This document shows positions 45,105 to 52,222 of a DNA stretch of 64,000 nt, piece after piece (position 1 is the stretch's first letter; each line of letters starts with the position of its first letter). A program made the translations under genes and the position numbers. The notes under the pieces were generated by a model. It ran no database searches and was not told where the DNA came from. It saw only the letters and a list, made by a program, of their open reading frames with translations. The stretch comes from an uncultured Clostridium sp. (GTDB lineage: Bacteria > Bacillota > Clostridia > TANB77 > CAG-508), in the NCBI GenBank assembly GCA_947648215.1, contig CANSMW010000001.1:62001-126000 (forward strand), in the 5' to 3' direction.

Positions 45105-45191
45105 CACAGGCAAAGCCTGTGAGTGAGGTACTTAAGAAACCTTGTTACTTTCGTAATAACAGATAAGAGAGCTTTATGCAAGCCCTCTTTC
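45105..45191. other. Two hairpins downstream of the 147-residue gene
   Basis: CACAGGC AAA GCCTGTG at 45105-45121, and AAGAGAGCTT with GCCCTCTTT-type pairing at about 45164-45191. The latter is a weak terminator candidate. Nearby AACCTGACCCTCC resembles a degenerate type A repeat. Confidence 0.45.
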
Positions 45192-45194
45192 TCC

Positions 45195-45638
45195 TTACCT
45201 AACAGTTGTCATCAATTTTTCGGTTTGTTTTAGTATTTCTTGTACTTTTTGAGAATGCTTCTTCCTCAATAACTTCTTGGAAATAGCTTCTTTTCCTCCC
45301 TTTAGTAAAATTGTTCCATAGTTTTCAATTTTTGTAGAATATTCTTCAACTTCCTCTTTACTTCCAGTAAAGTAGAGTTTATACCTTATTTTATGAAGAT
45401 TTTCTAAATATTCTAAGCGTTTTCTATATGATTTATATAGACTGTAAGAATTGACTATTTCTACAATTTTACTAATAATACTTGTAATTAAGTTTAAAAC
45501 TAATACAAAATCACATGTAGCCATCAGCATCGTCTCGAAAGTACTTGCTTTACCAAGCGCAAACTTTACTGAAACATAAATAAAACATACTTCTCCAAAT
45601 ACTAAACAACCCCTCCGTAAAACCTCTTTGTTTGTCAT
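45195..45638 (-). CDS. Hypothetical membrane-associated protein, 147 residues
   Basis: No family recognised. One or two hydrophobic segments in the first 55 residues (VFGEVCFIYVSVKFAL and TCDFVLVLNLITSIISKIV) are followed by a long basic helical region with many Lys, Arg and Tyr. The resemblance to mobile-element mobilisation or SLATT-type membrane proteins is only general. The start has AGGAGG seven bases upstream. Codon 8 is an in-frame CGG (followed by AGG); the +1 frame stops after about 21 codons, so CGG seems to be read in frame here. Function unknown. Confidence 0.65.
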   Translation of the reverse strand: MTNKEVLRRGCLVFGEVCFIYVSVKFALGKASTFETMLMATCDFVLVLNLITSIISKIVEIVNSYSLYKSYRKRLEYLENLHKIRYKLYFTGSKEEVEEYSTKIENYGTILLKGGKEAISKKLLRKKHSQKVQEILKQTEKLMTTVR

Positions 45639-45761
45639 AACAAAACCTCCTAAAAAATTACTTTTAATATAATGTCAACTCCAAATGAAAAACGGAGTCG
45701 TACTGTTAAATCTATTTATATTATACTATAATTTTACATAATTTTCAACTTTTGGATAAAA

Positions 45762-45794
45762 AACAAGGGTAACCACTTGGCTACCCCTTTGTTG
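45762..45794 (-). terminator. ddh terminator
   Basis: On the minus strand AACAAAGGGGTAGC and GTTACCCTTGTT pair with one bulge, followed by TTTTTATCC, 15 bp after the ddh stop. Confidence 0.75.
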
Positions 45795-45808
45795 TACCTA
45801 CTTACTTT

Positions 45809-46792
45809 TTACAATAACCTTTTAATAACATCTTCTCTCTCATCTTTGTTTAGCATAATTGGTGGAACGTCTAAGACTGTTTTTGCTCCTGTTATGCCTT
45901 CTTGTTTCATTCTGTACGCTGCTCTTGCGTATGCGACAAGTACACAACCAGTGAATTCTGGATTGGAAGCAAGGTTTAGTGAATATTCCATTACTTGTTT
46001 GTTTTCTTCTCCTGTTTGCCCGCAAGAGATGACACTTCCTCCATGAGGTAAACCACTGTGGTTTTGGTTTAATTCTTCTTGGCTGATGAAATGTACAGTT
46101 GTATCATAATCAGCAAAATAGTTTGGCATTGTTACAATTTCTTTTTCAATTTCTGCCAAATTTGCTCCGTCTTCTGCTACAACAAAACATTCTCTTGTGT
46201 GTTTTTGGCTTGTTGAAAGCTCTGGGTTTTCGCTTGCTCTTACACGTTCCATTGCACTAGGAAGTGGTATGGTATACTGACGTGCATCTTTTACGCCTTT
46301 AATCCTACGAATGGCATCGGAATGCCCTTGGCTTACTCCTTTGCCCCAAAAGGTGTAGGTATGACAAAATGGTAAGATTGCCTCTGCGTATGCCCTCATA
46401 TTAGAGAACATTCCAGGGTCCCAGCCAACAGAAACAATCGACACGTTTCCACCTTCTTTTGCTTCCTCATCAACAGTCTTTAAATACTCTGGTATTTTGG
46501 CATGTGTGTCAAAACTGTCGACTGTGCAAAAAAGTTTTGCAAATGTAGGTACTTGTTTCGGTAAATCGGTTGCTGAACCGCCACACATAATCATGACATC
46601 CACTTTGTAAATCCACTGTGCCATTTCACTAATTGGAACTACTTTTGCAGACGTCTGCTTGCTTATTTCGGCGGGTTCTCTTCTTGTAAAAACAGCTACA
46701 AGTTCCATGTCACTGTTTTTGGAAATTGCTTTTTGGACACCTTTTCCAAGATTTCCATAACCACAAATTCCGATTTTAATTTTTGGGTCCAT
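45809..46792 (-). CDS. ddh: meso-Diaminopimelate D-dehydrogenase
   Basis: Makes meso-diaminopimelate in one step from tetrahydrodipicolinate and ammonia with NADPH. The N-terminal ICGYGNLGKGVQ binds NADPH, and FTRREP, CGGSATDLP, DSFDTHAKIPE and SVGWDPGMFS match Ddh. I prefer the ATG at 46792, nine bases after GGAGG; the ATG two codons earlier is too close. 327 residues. It is divergent from asd, an earlier enzyme of the same pathway, which points to shared control. Confidence 0.93.
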   Translation of the reverse strand: MDPKIKIGICGYGNLGKGVQKAISKNSDMELVAVFTRREPAEISKQTSAKVVPISEMAQWIYKVDVMIMCGGSATDLPKQVPTFAKLFCTVDSFDTHAKIPEYLKTVDEEAKEGGNVSIVSVGWDPGMFSNMRAYAEAILPFCHTYTFWGKGVSQGHSDAIRRIKGVKDARQYTIPLPSAMERVRASENPELSTSQKHTRECFVVAEDGANLAEIEKEIVTMPNYFADYDTTVHFISQEELNQNHSGLPHGGSVISCGQTGEENKQVMEYSLNLASNPEFTGCVLVAYARAAYRMKQEGITGAKTVLDVPPIMLNKDEREDVIKRLL

Positions 46793-46896
46793 ACTCATTT
46801 ACCTCCCGTTTTAATTAGTTCTTTTATCCTTTTTATACAAATATTTTTCTAAAAAATGTTTCTTTTGTTTTTGTTTTATCATATAATACTTACATA

Positions 46897-46928
46897 AGTC
46901 AAGTAAAAATATGACTATATTTTTACTT
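46897..46928. promoter_or_regulatory. Palindrome in the divergent ddh-asd control region
   Basis: AAGTAAAAATAT, loop GACT, ATATTTTTACTT is a perfect 12-bp dyad at 46901-46928. It overlaps the likely ddh -35 (TTGACT at 46897-46902, minus strand) and lies about 25 bp before the asd ATG. It could be an operator for both genes or an RNA hairpin in the asd leader. Confidence 0.55.
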
Positions 46929-46953
46929 TTTTAAAATTAAGAAGGTGTTACAT

Positions 46954-47946
46954 ATGAGTGAAAAAAAATATAAACTTGCTGTTGTTGGTGCAACTGGAGT
47001 TGTTGGGAGAATGGTTCTTAAGGTCTTAGCAGAAAAGAATTTGCCAATTTCGGAATATGCTTTTTTTGCTTCTTCTCATTCCGCTGGCAAAGAAATTCTA
47101 TTTCAAGGAAAAACCTATCTTGTAAGAGAATTAACCGAAACTTCTTTTAACGAAGGGTTTGATTTTGCTATTTTTTCTGCTGGTGGAGATACCGCCAAAA
47201 AATACGCTCCTATTGCTGCCGCCCACGGTTGTGTTGTCGTAGATAATAGTAGTGCTTTTCGTATGGAAAAAGATGTCCCTTTGGTAGTCCCTGAGGTAAA
47301 TTCGGAGGAAATTTTAAACCATCATGGAATTATTGCTAATCCAAATTGTTCTACCATTCAAGCCGTTATTCCTTTAAAGGCTTTGGATAACAAATTCGGA
47401 ATAAAAAGAGTCATCTATTCTACTTATCAAGCTGTATCTGGTGCTGGAAGACTTGGAATAGAAGATTTAGAAAATGGTGCAAAAGGAGAATCACCAAAAA
47501 AATTTGCCCATCCCATTTATAATAATTGTTTACCACATATTGATGTGTTTTTGAAAAATGGTTATACCAAAGAAGAAGAAAAAATGATAAAGGAAACAAG
47601 AAAAATATTAAAAAAGCCAGATTTAAAAGTAACCGCTACTTGTGTTCGTGTACCAGTTATGAATTCCCATAGTGAGAGTATTAATGTGGAATTTGAGAAA
47701 CCCTTTACCTTAGACGAAATAATACAAACCTTACACGATTATCCTAACGTTATTGTACTTAACGATGTTTCTAAAAATGAATACCCTCTTGCCACCATTG
47801 CCAATGGTCATGATGAGGTTTATGTGGGACGAATTCGTCGTGACGAGAGTGTGGAAAATGGCTTAAACTTATGGGTTGTTGCAGACAACATCCGAAAAGG
47901 CGCTGCCTCTAATGCAGTGCAGATTGTGGAGAGATTAATTTACTAA
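46954..47946 (+). CDS. asd: Aspartate-semialdehyde dehydrogenase
   Basis: Second step of the aspartate family pathway, giving aspartate semialdehyde for lysine/DAP, threonine and methionine. The N-terminal VVGATGVVGRMV binds NADP, the catalytic Cys lies in ANPNCSTIQ, and the substrate motif YQAVSGAGRLG and a late SHSESINVEF are present. The ATG at 46954 follows AAGGTG by six bases, better than the in-frame GTG at 46945. 330 residues. It is the only conserved metabolic gene on the plus strand. Confidence 0.95.
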   Translation: MSEKKYKLAVVGATGVVGRMVLKVLAEKNLPISEYAFFASSHSAGKEILFQGKTYLVRELTETSFNEGFDFAIFSAGGDTAKKYAPIAAAHGCVVVDNSSAFRMEKDVPLVVPEVNSEEILNHHGIIANPNCSTIQAVIPLKALDNKFGIKRVIYSTYQAVSGAGRLGIEDLENGAKGESPKKFAHPIYNNCLPHIDVFLKNGYTKEEEKMIKETRKILKKPDLKVTATCVRVPVMNSHSESINVEFEKPFTLDEIIQTLHDYPNVIVLNDVSKNEYPLATIANGHDEVYVGRIRRDESVENGLNLWVVADNIRKGAASNAVQIVERLIY

Positions 47947-47982
47947 AACCCAGAAAAAGTGTAACTTTTTCTGGGTTTTAGT
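47942..47982. terminator. Bidirectional terminator of asd
   Basis: A 19-bp perfect stem from ACTAAAACCC to GGGTTTTAGT with loop GTA. It includes the asd stop codon and also faces the remnant gene on the minus strand. Confidence 0.85.
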
Positions 47983-47985
47983 AAA

Positions 47986-48174
47986 TTACCATGCTGTATA
48001 TACAGCCTCTTTCTCGCTTCTCCTCTTATCGACAATAATGTTTAATAACCTAAGCATTTCTTCATTATGGTGCTCTCGTGCAGCACAGTCTGCCCGTCCA
48101 GTTACCTCTGCCCCTTGGTCTCCAGCAAATTTAGCCAATTCTTACTTGCTATTTATTTTACATAATTCAATCAT
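47986..48174 (-). pseudogene. Short remnant ORF with an internal stop
   Basis: Read from an ATG at 48174 this frame gives MIELCKINSK, a TAA, then ELAKFAGDQGAEVTG and a helical, charged segment with REHHNEEMLRLLNIIVDKRR up to the stop at 47986. The part after the TAA looks like real protein. A CAA-to-TAA change is an easy explanation. It contains an in-frame CGG. No family recognised; alternatively a 50-residue gene starting at TTG 48138. Confidence 0.35.
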
Positions 48175-48187
48175 AGCATGATTATAG

Positions 48188-49024
48188 CTACTCTTCAAAC
48201 TCTTTTTCTCTTTTTTTAAAAAACTCATAAAAATACTTCACATTTTCAAGTTGTGTCCATTTTTGTATTTCGTAATTTTTCGTATCCAAATTATAAATTT
48301 TCGCCTCTAGTATTCCTAGCATAAATGGCGAATGGGTCGCAATAATAAATTGTACACCTAAATATCGAGCAAGTTTATTTAATTCATTTGCTAATTCGAC
48401 TTGTTTTTGTGGTGAAAGAGATACTTCTGGTTCATCTAATAAGTATAAATTATCTGGCTCAATGGCTTCGGATAGAATTTGTAAAGTTGTTTCTCCATTA
48501 GAATATCTATCTTGTGCAAATTGAAATCTTGCAAATTGTTTTTCACCTTCTTTTGTTCGTAGGAATTTTTTAGTCTCTTGTAATCCTCTTTCTCTAGCTA
48601 AATTACTTTCTATGCCTTCTTCTAAAATAGCATCTTGTTGGATTTTTCGTATTTCATACAAAATTTCTTCGCTTTTAATATAGCGACTATTTTCTGGTAT
48701 GGCTCTTTTTCTTCCAAACTCATCTTGTGCTACTCCATATTCACATAGTTTTGCATATGTTTCAAAATCAATATACTTATCCTCATAGCCATTTGGATCC
48801 ATTCCTGGTAGTTTGGGCTCATTTCTTTCTTTTCCCTTTAAATTTAACGTATGTGCAATCAAATTTAAAATCGTCGATTTTCCAGAACCATTATTTCCAT
48901 ACAAAATAGTAATCGGTTCAAATACAAATACATCTGGCTCTTTTCCCTTTAGTACATTAAAAGGATACAAATTTTGATTTTGACTTCGATATTCATTTAA
49001 CTGAAATGTTTTCAAATATACCAT
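48188..49024 (-). CDS. ABC/SMC-type AAA ATPase
   Basis: A single-domain ATPase of the AAA_21/RecF-like group. Walker A is ILYGNNGSGKST near residue 45, the signature-like motif is DRYSNGETTL, Walker B is LYLLDEPEVSLSP, and the H-loop is IATHSPFM. 278 residues, with no membrane segment. Similar stand-alone ATPases are frequent in Firmicutes near mobile and defence genes. It has no recognisable partner here except the degenerate remnant immediately downstream. Confidence 0.8.
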   Translation of the reverse strand: MVYLKTFQLNEYRSQNQNLYPFNVLKGKEPDVFVFEPITILYGNNGSGKSTILNLIAHTLNLKGKERNEPKLPGMDPNGYEDKYIDFETYAKLCEYGVAQDEFGRKRAIPENSRYIKSEEILYEIRKIQQDAILEEGIESNLARERGLQETKKFLRTKEGEKQFARFQFAQDRYSNGETTLQILSEAIEPDNLYLLDEPEVSLSPQKQVELANELNKLARYLGVQFIIATHSPFMLGILEAKIYNLDTKNYEIQKWTQLENVKYFYEFFKKREKEFEE

Positions 49025-49133
49025 ACTTCTTCTCTCCTTGCAAAATGCATTTTAAAATATTTGTTTTTATATGTCAAGTAATGGTTTATATTTTGCACCT
49101 TCATTTATTTTATGAAATTATTTTTATTTGATT

Positions 49134-49481
49134 TTATTTTAGATTTAAAAATTTAGAATACAATTTTCTTTGATAATCACTCTTGGAATGAAAAATATGT
49201 ACTATATAAATTTCTTTTTTCTTATCATTAATTCTGTATATAACGATATAATTTTTAACTATTAGCCTACGATACTCCATACCCATTGAATTTGGTATTT
49301 TTAATTCACAATATAATCTAGGAAAAATGGAGAGATTAATTACTTTACTATTAATTTCTTTCATTAATTGTAATGCTGGTACTTTTGCATATAATGTTTT
49401 TGAAATATAATGATAGATATATTTCATTTCCTTTCTAGACTGTTTTGTGAGTATTACTTGATACTTATCATTAATATTCAT
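49134..49481 (-). CDS. RelE/ParE-family toxin
   Basis: A 115-residue protein with the RelE/ParE layout: KYQVILTKQSRKEMKYIYHYI at the N-terminus (first strand and helix), a central NLSIFPRLYCE, and C-terminal strands EYRRLIVKNYIVIYRIND and IYIVHIFHS. The Arg and Tyr positions agree with ParE-type toxins, which act on gyrase, or with RelE mRNA endonucleases; which one is not clear. It overlaps its antitoxin gene by 11 bp. Confidence 0.85.
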   Translation of the reverse strand: MNINDKYQVILTKQSRKEMKYIYHYISKTLYAKVPALQLMKEINSKVINLSIFPRLYCELKIPNSMGMEYRRLIVKNYIVIYRINDKKKEIYIVHIFHSKSDYQRKLYSKFLNLK

Positions 49482-49665
49482 ACTTTTGTTTCAACTCCTT
49501 AAACACTTCTTCTGCTAGAAATACTCTTCCATTTTCAATATCCTTTTCCGATTTTCGAATTGCTCTTATCATGCTTAAATAATCTTCTTCTAACACATTA
49601 TTAGGTCTTACAAATATTTTGTTTCGTATTCCATATCTTGGTTGTAAGTTCATTACTTTTACCAT
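49471..49665 (-). CDS. Antitoxin of the RelE/ParE pair
   Basis: A 64-residue acidic/basic protein located directly before the toxin and overlapping it by 11 bp. It begins MVKVMNLQPRYG with AAGGTGGTG upstream. The C-terminal half (EDYLSMIRAIRKSEKDIENG and LAEEVFKEL) should be helical and would bind the toxin. It does not match a named DNA-binding family with confidence, so the call rests mainly on position and size. Confidence 0.7.
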   Translation of the reverse strand: MVKVMNLQPRYGIRNKIFVRPNNVLEEDYLSMIRAIRKSEKDIENGRVFLAEEVFKELKQKYEY

Positions 49666-49756
49666 TTTATCACCACCTTACAATAGTATTGTACCAGAAT
49701 TATATTCTATATGCAAGCATTTTATAAAATTCGAAAATAGAGAAGATTTCTCTTCC

Positions 49757-51688
49757 CTATTTGATATTTTGAACTGCATTTACAACAGTTAAGAACGTTA
49801 CCCCTGTGTCTGCTAAAATTGCAAGCCAGATTGGGGCTATTCCTATAGCTCCTAGTATTAGTACAATGAGTTTTACAATAAGTGAAAAAATAATGTTGGC
49901 TTTAACTACCGTCATGGCACGTTTGGCGGTTTTTATGATGTTTGGTATTGTGCTTAAGTTATTGGAAATAAGAATTCCGTCTGCGGTAATGCTTGCTATG
50001 TTTGCTCCTGCTCCCATGGCAATTCCAAAATTGCTACTTGCTAATACTGGACTATCATTAATGCCATCTCCTACAAAAATTACTTTTTCTCCTCTGCTTT
50101 TTAATTCTTCAATTATTTTTAACTTATCTTGTGGTAAAAGTGAGGCTTTTATTTCATCCAAATTTAGCTCTTTTCCTATTTTTTTTGCATTTTTTTCGTT
50201 ATCTCCTGTTAGCATAATGGTCTTCTTTATGCCAATATTTTTTAAATCTTTTACTAGGTCTTTGCTTTCATTTCGGATTTCTTCTGTTAAGGTAATATAT
50301 CCTGCTATTTTTCTTTCTACGACCAAACAAATTGCATTTTGGGGTATTTCTTTATTACTTCTAATCATGCCTTGTTCTATTTCTGTACTATTTGCAACCA
50401 TATTTTCAGATATTGCTTTGTCTGTTATAATTTGATATTGTTCTAATAGCTTATGATTTCCAAAAAGAACCTCTTTTTGATCTATTTTTCCATATAGTCC
50501 ATGTCCTGCTATTTCCTTATAGTCTTCTACTTGCTTTTCTTCCATGTTATCTTGGTAATCTTTAATTGCTGTTCCAATGGGATGATTGGAAAGTAACTCT
50601 AAACTATACATATATGAAAGAACCTCTTTTTTCGTATATTCTCCAAATACTTCCATTTGTTCAATTTTCATTTTTCCTGTGGTTAACGTTCCTGTTTTAT
50701 CAAAGACAACTACGCTTGCTTTCGCAAGATTTTCAATATGTTTTGTTCCTTTTACAATCATTCCTTTTTTGGATATTTTTCCAAGTGCAGTAAAAAAGGA
50801 TAATGGAACCGATATGACTAAGCTACATGGACACGAAGCCACTAAGAAAATAAGTGCTCTTAATATCCATTCCTTGGTATCTAGTTTAAATACAAATGGT
50901 ACAATCACAATTAAAATTGCAATTACAATAACAATAGGAGTATATATTTTTGAAAACTTTGTCATAAATTTTTCTGTTTTTCCTTTGTTATTGGTTGCTT
51001 CATATACTAAATCGACAATTTGAGAAGCTGCCGAATGTTCGACATCTCTTATTACTTTACAGGTAATTGCTCCTGTTAAATTAATTCCACCAGATAATAC
51101 CTCGTTTTCTTTTGTAACATATATTGGTGTACTCTCCCCTGTAAGGCTAGATGTATCAATTTTGGATTCTCCGTATAAAATAATGCCATCCACAGGGATT
51201 TTTTCTCCTGGTTTTATTAAAATCGTATCTCCTACTTTAATTTCTTTTACATCTACGGTTTCGATGGTATTATTAATAACACGATTTGCTGTATCGGCTT
51301 TAATTTTTACAATTTCTTTGATACTGTCTTCAGATTTTTCGCTTGCTCGTTCTTCTAGGAATTCACCAAGGCGATATAATAAAATTACCAAACCGCTTTC
51401 TAGATACTCACCAAGTGCAAAGGCTGCAATGACCGCAATTGTCATAAGAGTTTCTTCTTCAAAATTTAGGCGAAAGATATTTTTGATTCCATGAAATAAC
51501 ATTTCATAACCGGAAAGTAAAATGGTTAATGCAATTAGCTCTATTTTATAGGGTTCAAAAATGGGAATAAGAGATAGCACAAAACAAAAAATGGCAATTC
51601 CATATAAATATTTTGATAATTTTTCTTCTTTTTCGCTATGATGTTCGTGTTCATGATGATGTTGATTTTCACAATGATGGCAACTCAT
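49757..51688 (-). CDS. Zn/Cd/Pb-exporting P1B-type ATPase
   Basis: Pumps divalent soft metals out of the cell. The metal-binding CPC motif is in VASCPCSLVIS, the phosphorylation site is FDKTGTLTTG, and TGES and GDGINDSP are present. The last membrane helix has LADTGVTFL with the Asp typical of the Zn/Cd group. Instead of an N-terminal HMA domain there is a Cys/His-rich tail, CHHCENQHHHEHEHH. 643 residues, about eight membrane helices. It overlaps its ArsR regulator by 4 bp, forming a two-gene operon. Confidence 0.93.
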   Translation of the reverse strand: MSCHHCENQHHHEHEHHSEKEEKLSKYLYGIAIFCFVLSLIPIFEPYKIELIALTILLSGYEMLFHGIKNIFRLNFEEETLMTIAVIAAFALGEYLESGLVILLYRLGEFLEERASEKSEDSIKEIVKIKADTANRVINNTIETVDVKEIKVGDTILIKPGEKIPVDGIILYGESKIDTSSLTGESTPIYVTKENEVLSGGINLTGAITCKVIRDVEHSAASQIVDLVYEATNNKGKTEKFMTKFSKIYTPIVIVIAILIVIVPFVFKLDTKEWILRALIFLVASCPCSLVISVPLSFFTALGKISKKGMIVKGTKHIENLAKASVVVFDKTGTLTTGKMKIEQMEVFGEYTKKEVLSYMYSLELLSNHPIGTAIKDYQDNMEEKQVEDYKEIAGHGLYGKIDQKEVLFGNHKLLEQYQIITDKAISENMVANSTEIEQGMIRSNKEIPQNAICLVVERKIAGYITLTEEIRNESKDLVKDLKNIGIKKTIMLTGDNEKNAKKIGKELNLDEIKASLLPQDKLKIIEELKSRGEKVIFVGDGINDSPVLASSNFGIAMGAGANIASITADGILISNNLSTIPNIIKTAKRAMTVVKANIIFSLIVKLIVLILGAIGIAPIWLAILADTGVTFLTVVNAVQNIK

Positions 51689-52059
51689 TTGATTCTTCCC
51701 TCCTCTTCTCTAATATGTTCTAAACTTGTTGAAATAATTTGTTCAATATGTTCATCCTGTAAACGATAATAAATTTGTTTTCCTTCTCTTCGATATTTTA
51801 CTAATTTTGCGTTTCGCAAAATTTGCAACTGATGTGATACGGTTGATTGATTTAGATCCAGTAACTCACACAAATCGCACACGCATAATTCCGTATTTAG
51901 AATACTACAAATAATACGAAGCCTTGTATTGTCTGCAAATAGCTTAAACATATTGGATACCATTTCAATTTCTTCCTCATTTGGTTCTTCTTGCTTTACT
52001 TTACGAATTGTTTGATAATGTGGGCATTTCTCGCCACAGATATAATCTTTCTCTTCCAT
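51685..52059 (-). CDS. ArsR/SmtB-family metal-sensing repressor (CadC-like)
   Basis: A winged-helix dimer that leaves DNA when it binds metal. The N-terminus has CGEKC, helix 3 has LCVCDLCELL (CadC-type Cys site), and the recognition helix is NQSTVSHQLQIL. The ATG at 52059, five bases after AAAGGAG, is chosen. 124 residues. An imperfect dyad typical of CzrA/CadC lies directly upstream, so it probably represses itself and the exporter until Zn, Cd or Pb is present. Confidence 0.92.
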   Translation of the reverse strand: MEEKDYICGEKCPHYQTIRKVKQEEPNEEEIEMVSNMFKLFADNTRLRIICSILNTELCVCDLCELLDLNQSTVSHQLQILRNAKLVKYRREGKQIYYRLQDEHIEQIISTSLEHIREEEGRIK

Positions 52060-52071
52060 CCTTTCTCCTTT

Positions 52072-52092
52072 CATATGCATACATGTTCATAT
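52072..52092 (-). promoter_or_regulatory. Candidate ArsR operator
   Basis: On the minus strand ATATGAACATGTATGCATATG, close to the ATATGAACA-type half-site known for CzrA/CadC boxes, with an imperfect second half. It covers the region just downstream of the -10. Confidence 0.6.
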
Positions 52093-52095
52093 ATT

Positions 52096-52124
52096 AATAT
52101 ATACCATATCATATGCCCTGTCAA
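52096..52124 (-). promoter_or_regulatory. Predicted arsR-exporter promoter
   Basis: On the minus strand: consensus -35 TTGACA, 17-bp spacer, -10 TATATT, immediately upstream of the operator. Confidence 0.75.
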
Positions 52125-52136
52125 TACCTTTTGTGA

Positions 52137-52170
52137 AAAAAAGAAATCATATTTCTATGATTTCTTTTTT
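52137..52170. terminator. Terminator of the RND gene
   Basis: AAAAAAGAAATCATA and TATGATTTCTTTTTT form a perfect 15-bp stem with loop TTTC. Confidence 0.8.
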
Positions 52171-52222
52171 CCTTATTCTAACGCATATAATGATTTGTAA
52201 TCGCCAAAGGCAATAACTTAGG

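Noticed and set aside
49806-50435. Long plus-strand ORF opposite the metal-exporting ATPase
   Set aside because: Antisense shadow of a clearly conserved gene, with no ribosome-binding site and no recognisable protein. The same applies to most other plus-strand ORFs, including those opposite the LCP gene (10860), the YHYH gene (28719), pknB (41285) and the RND gene (54567).
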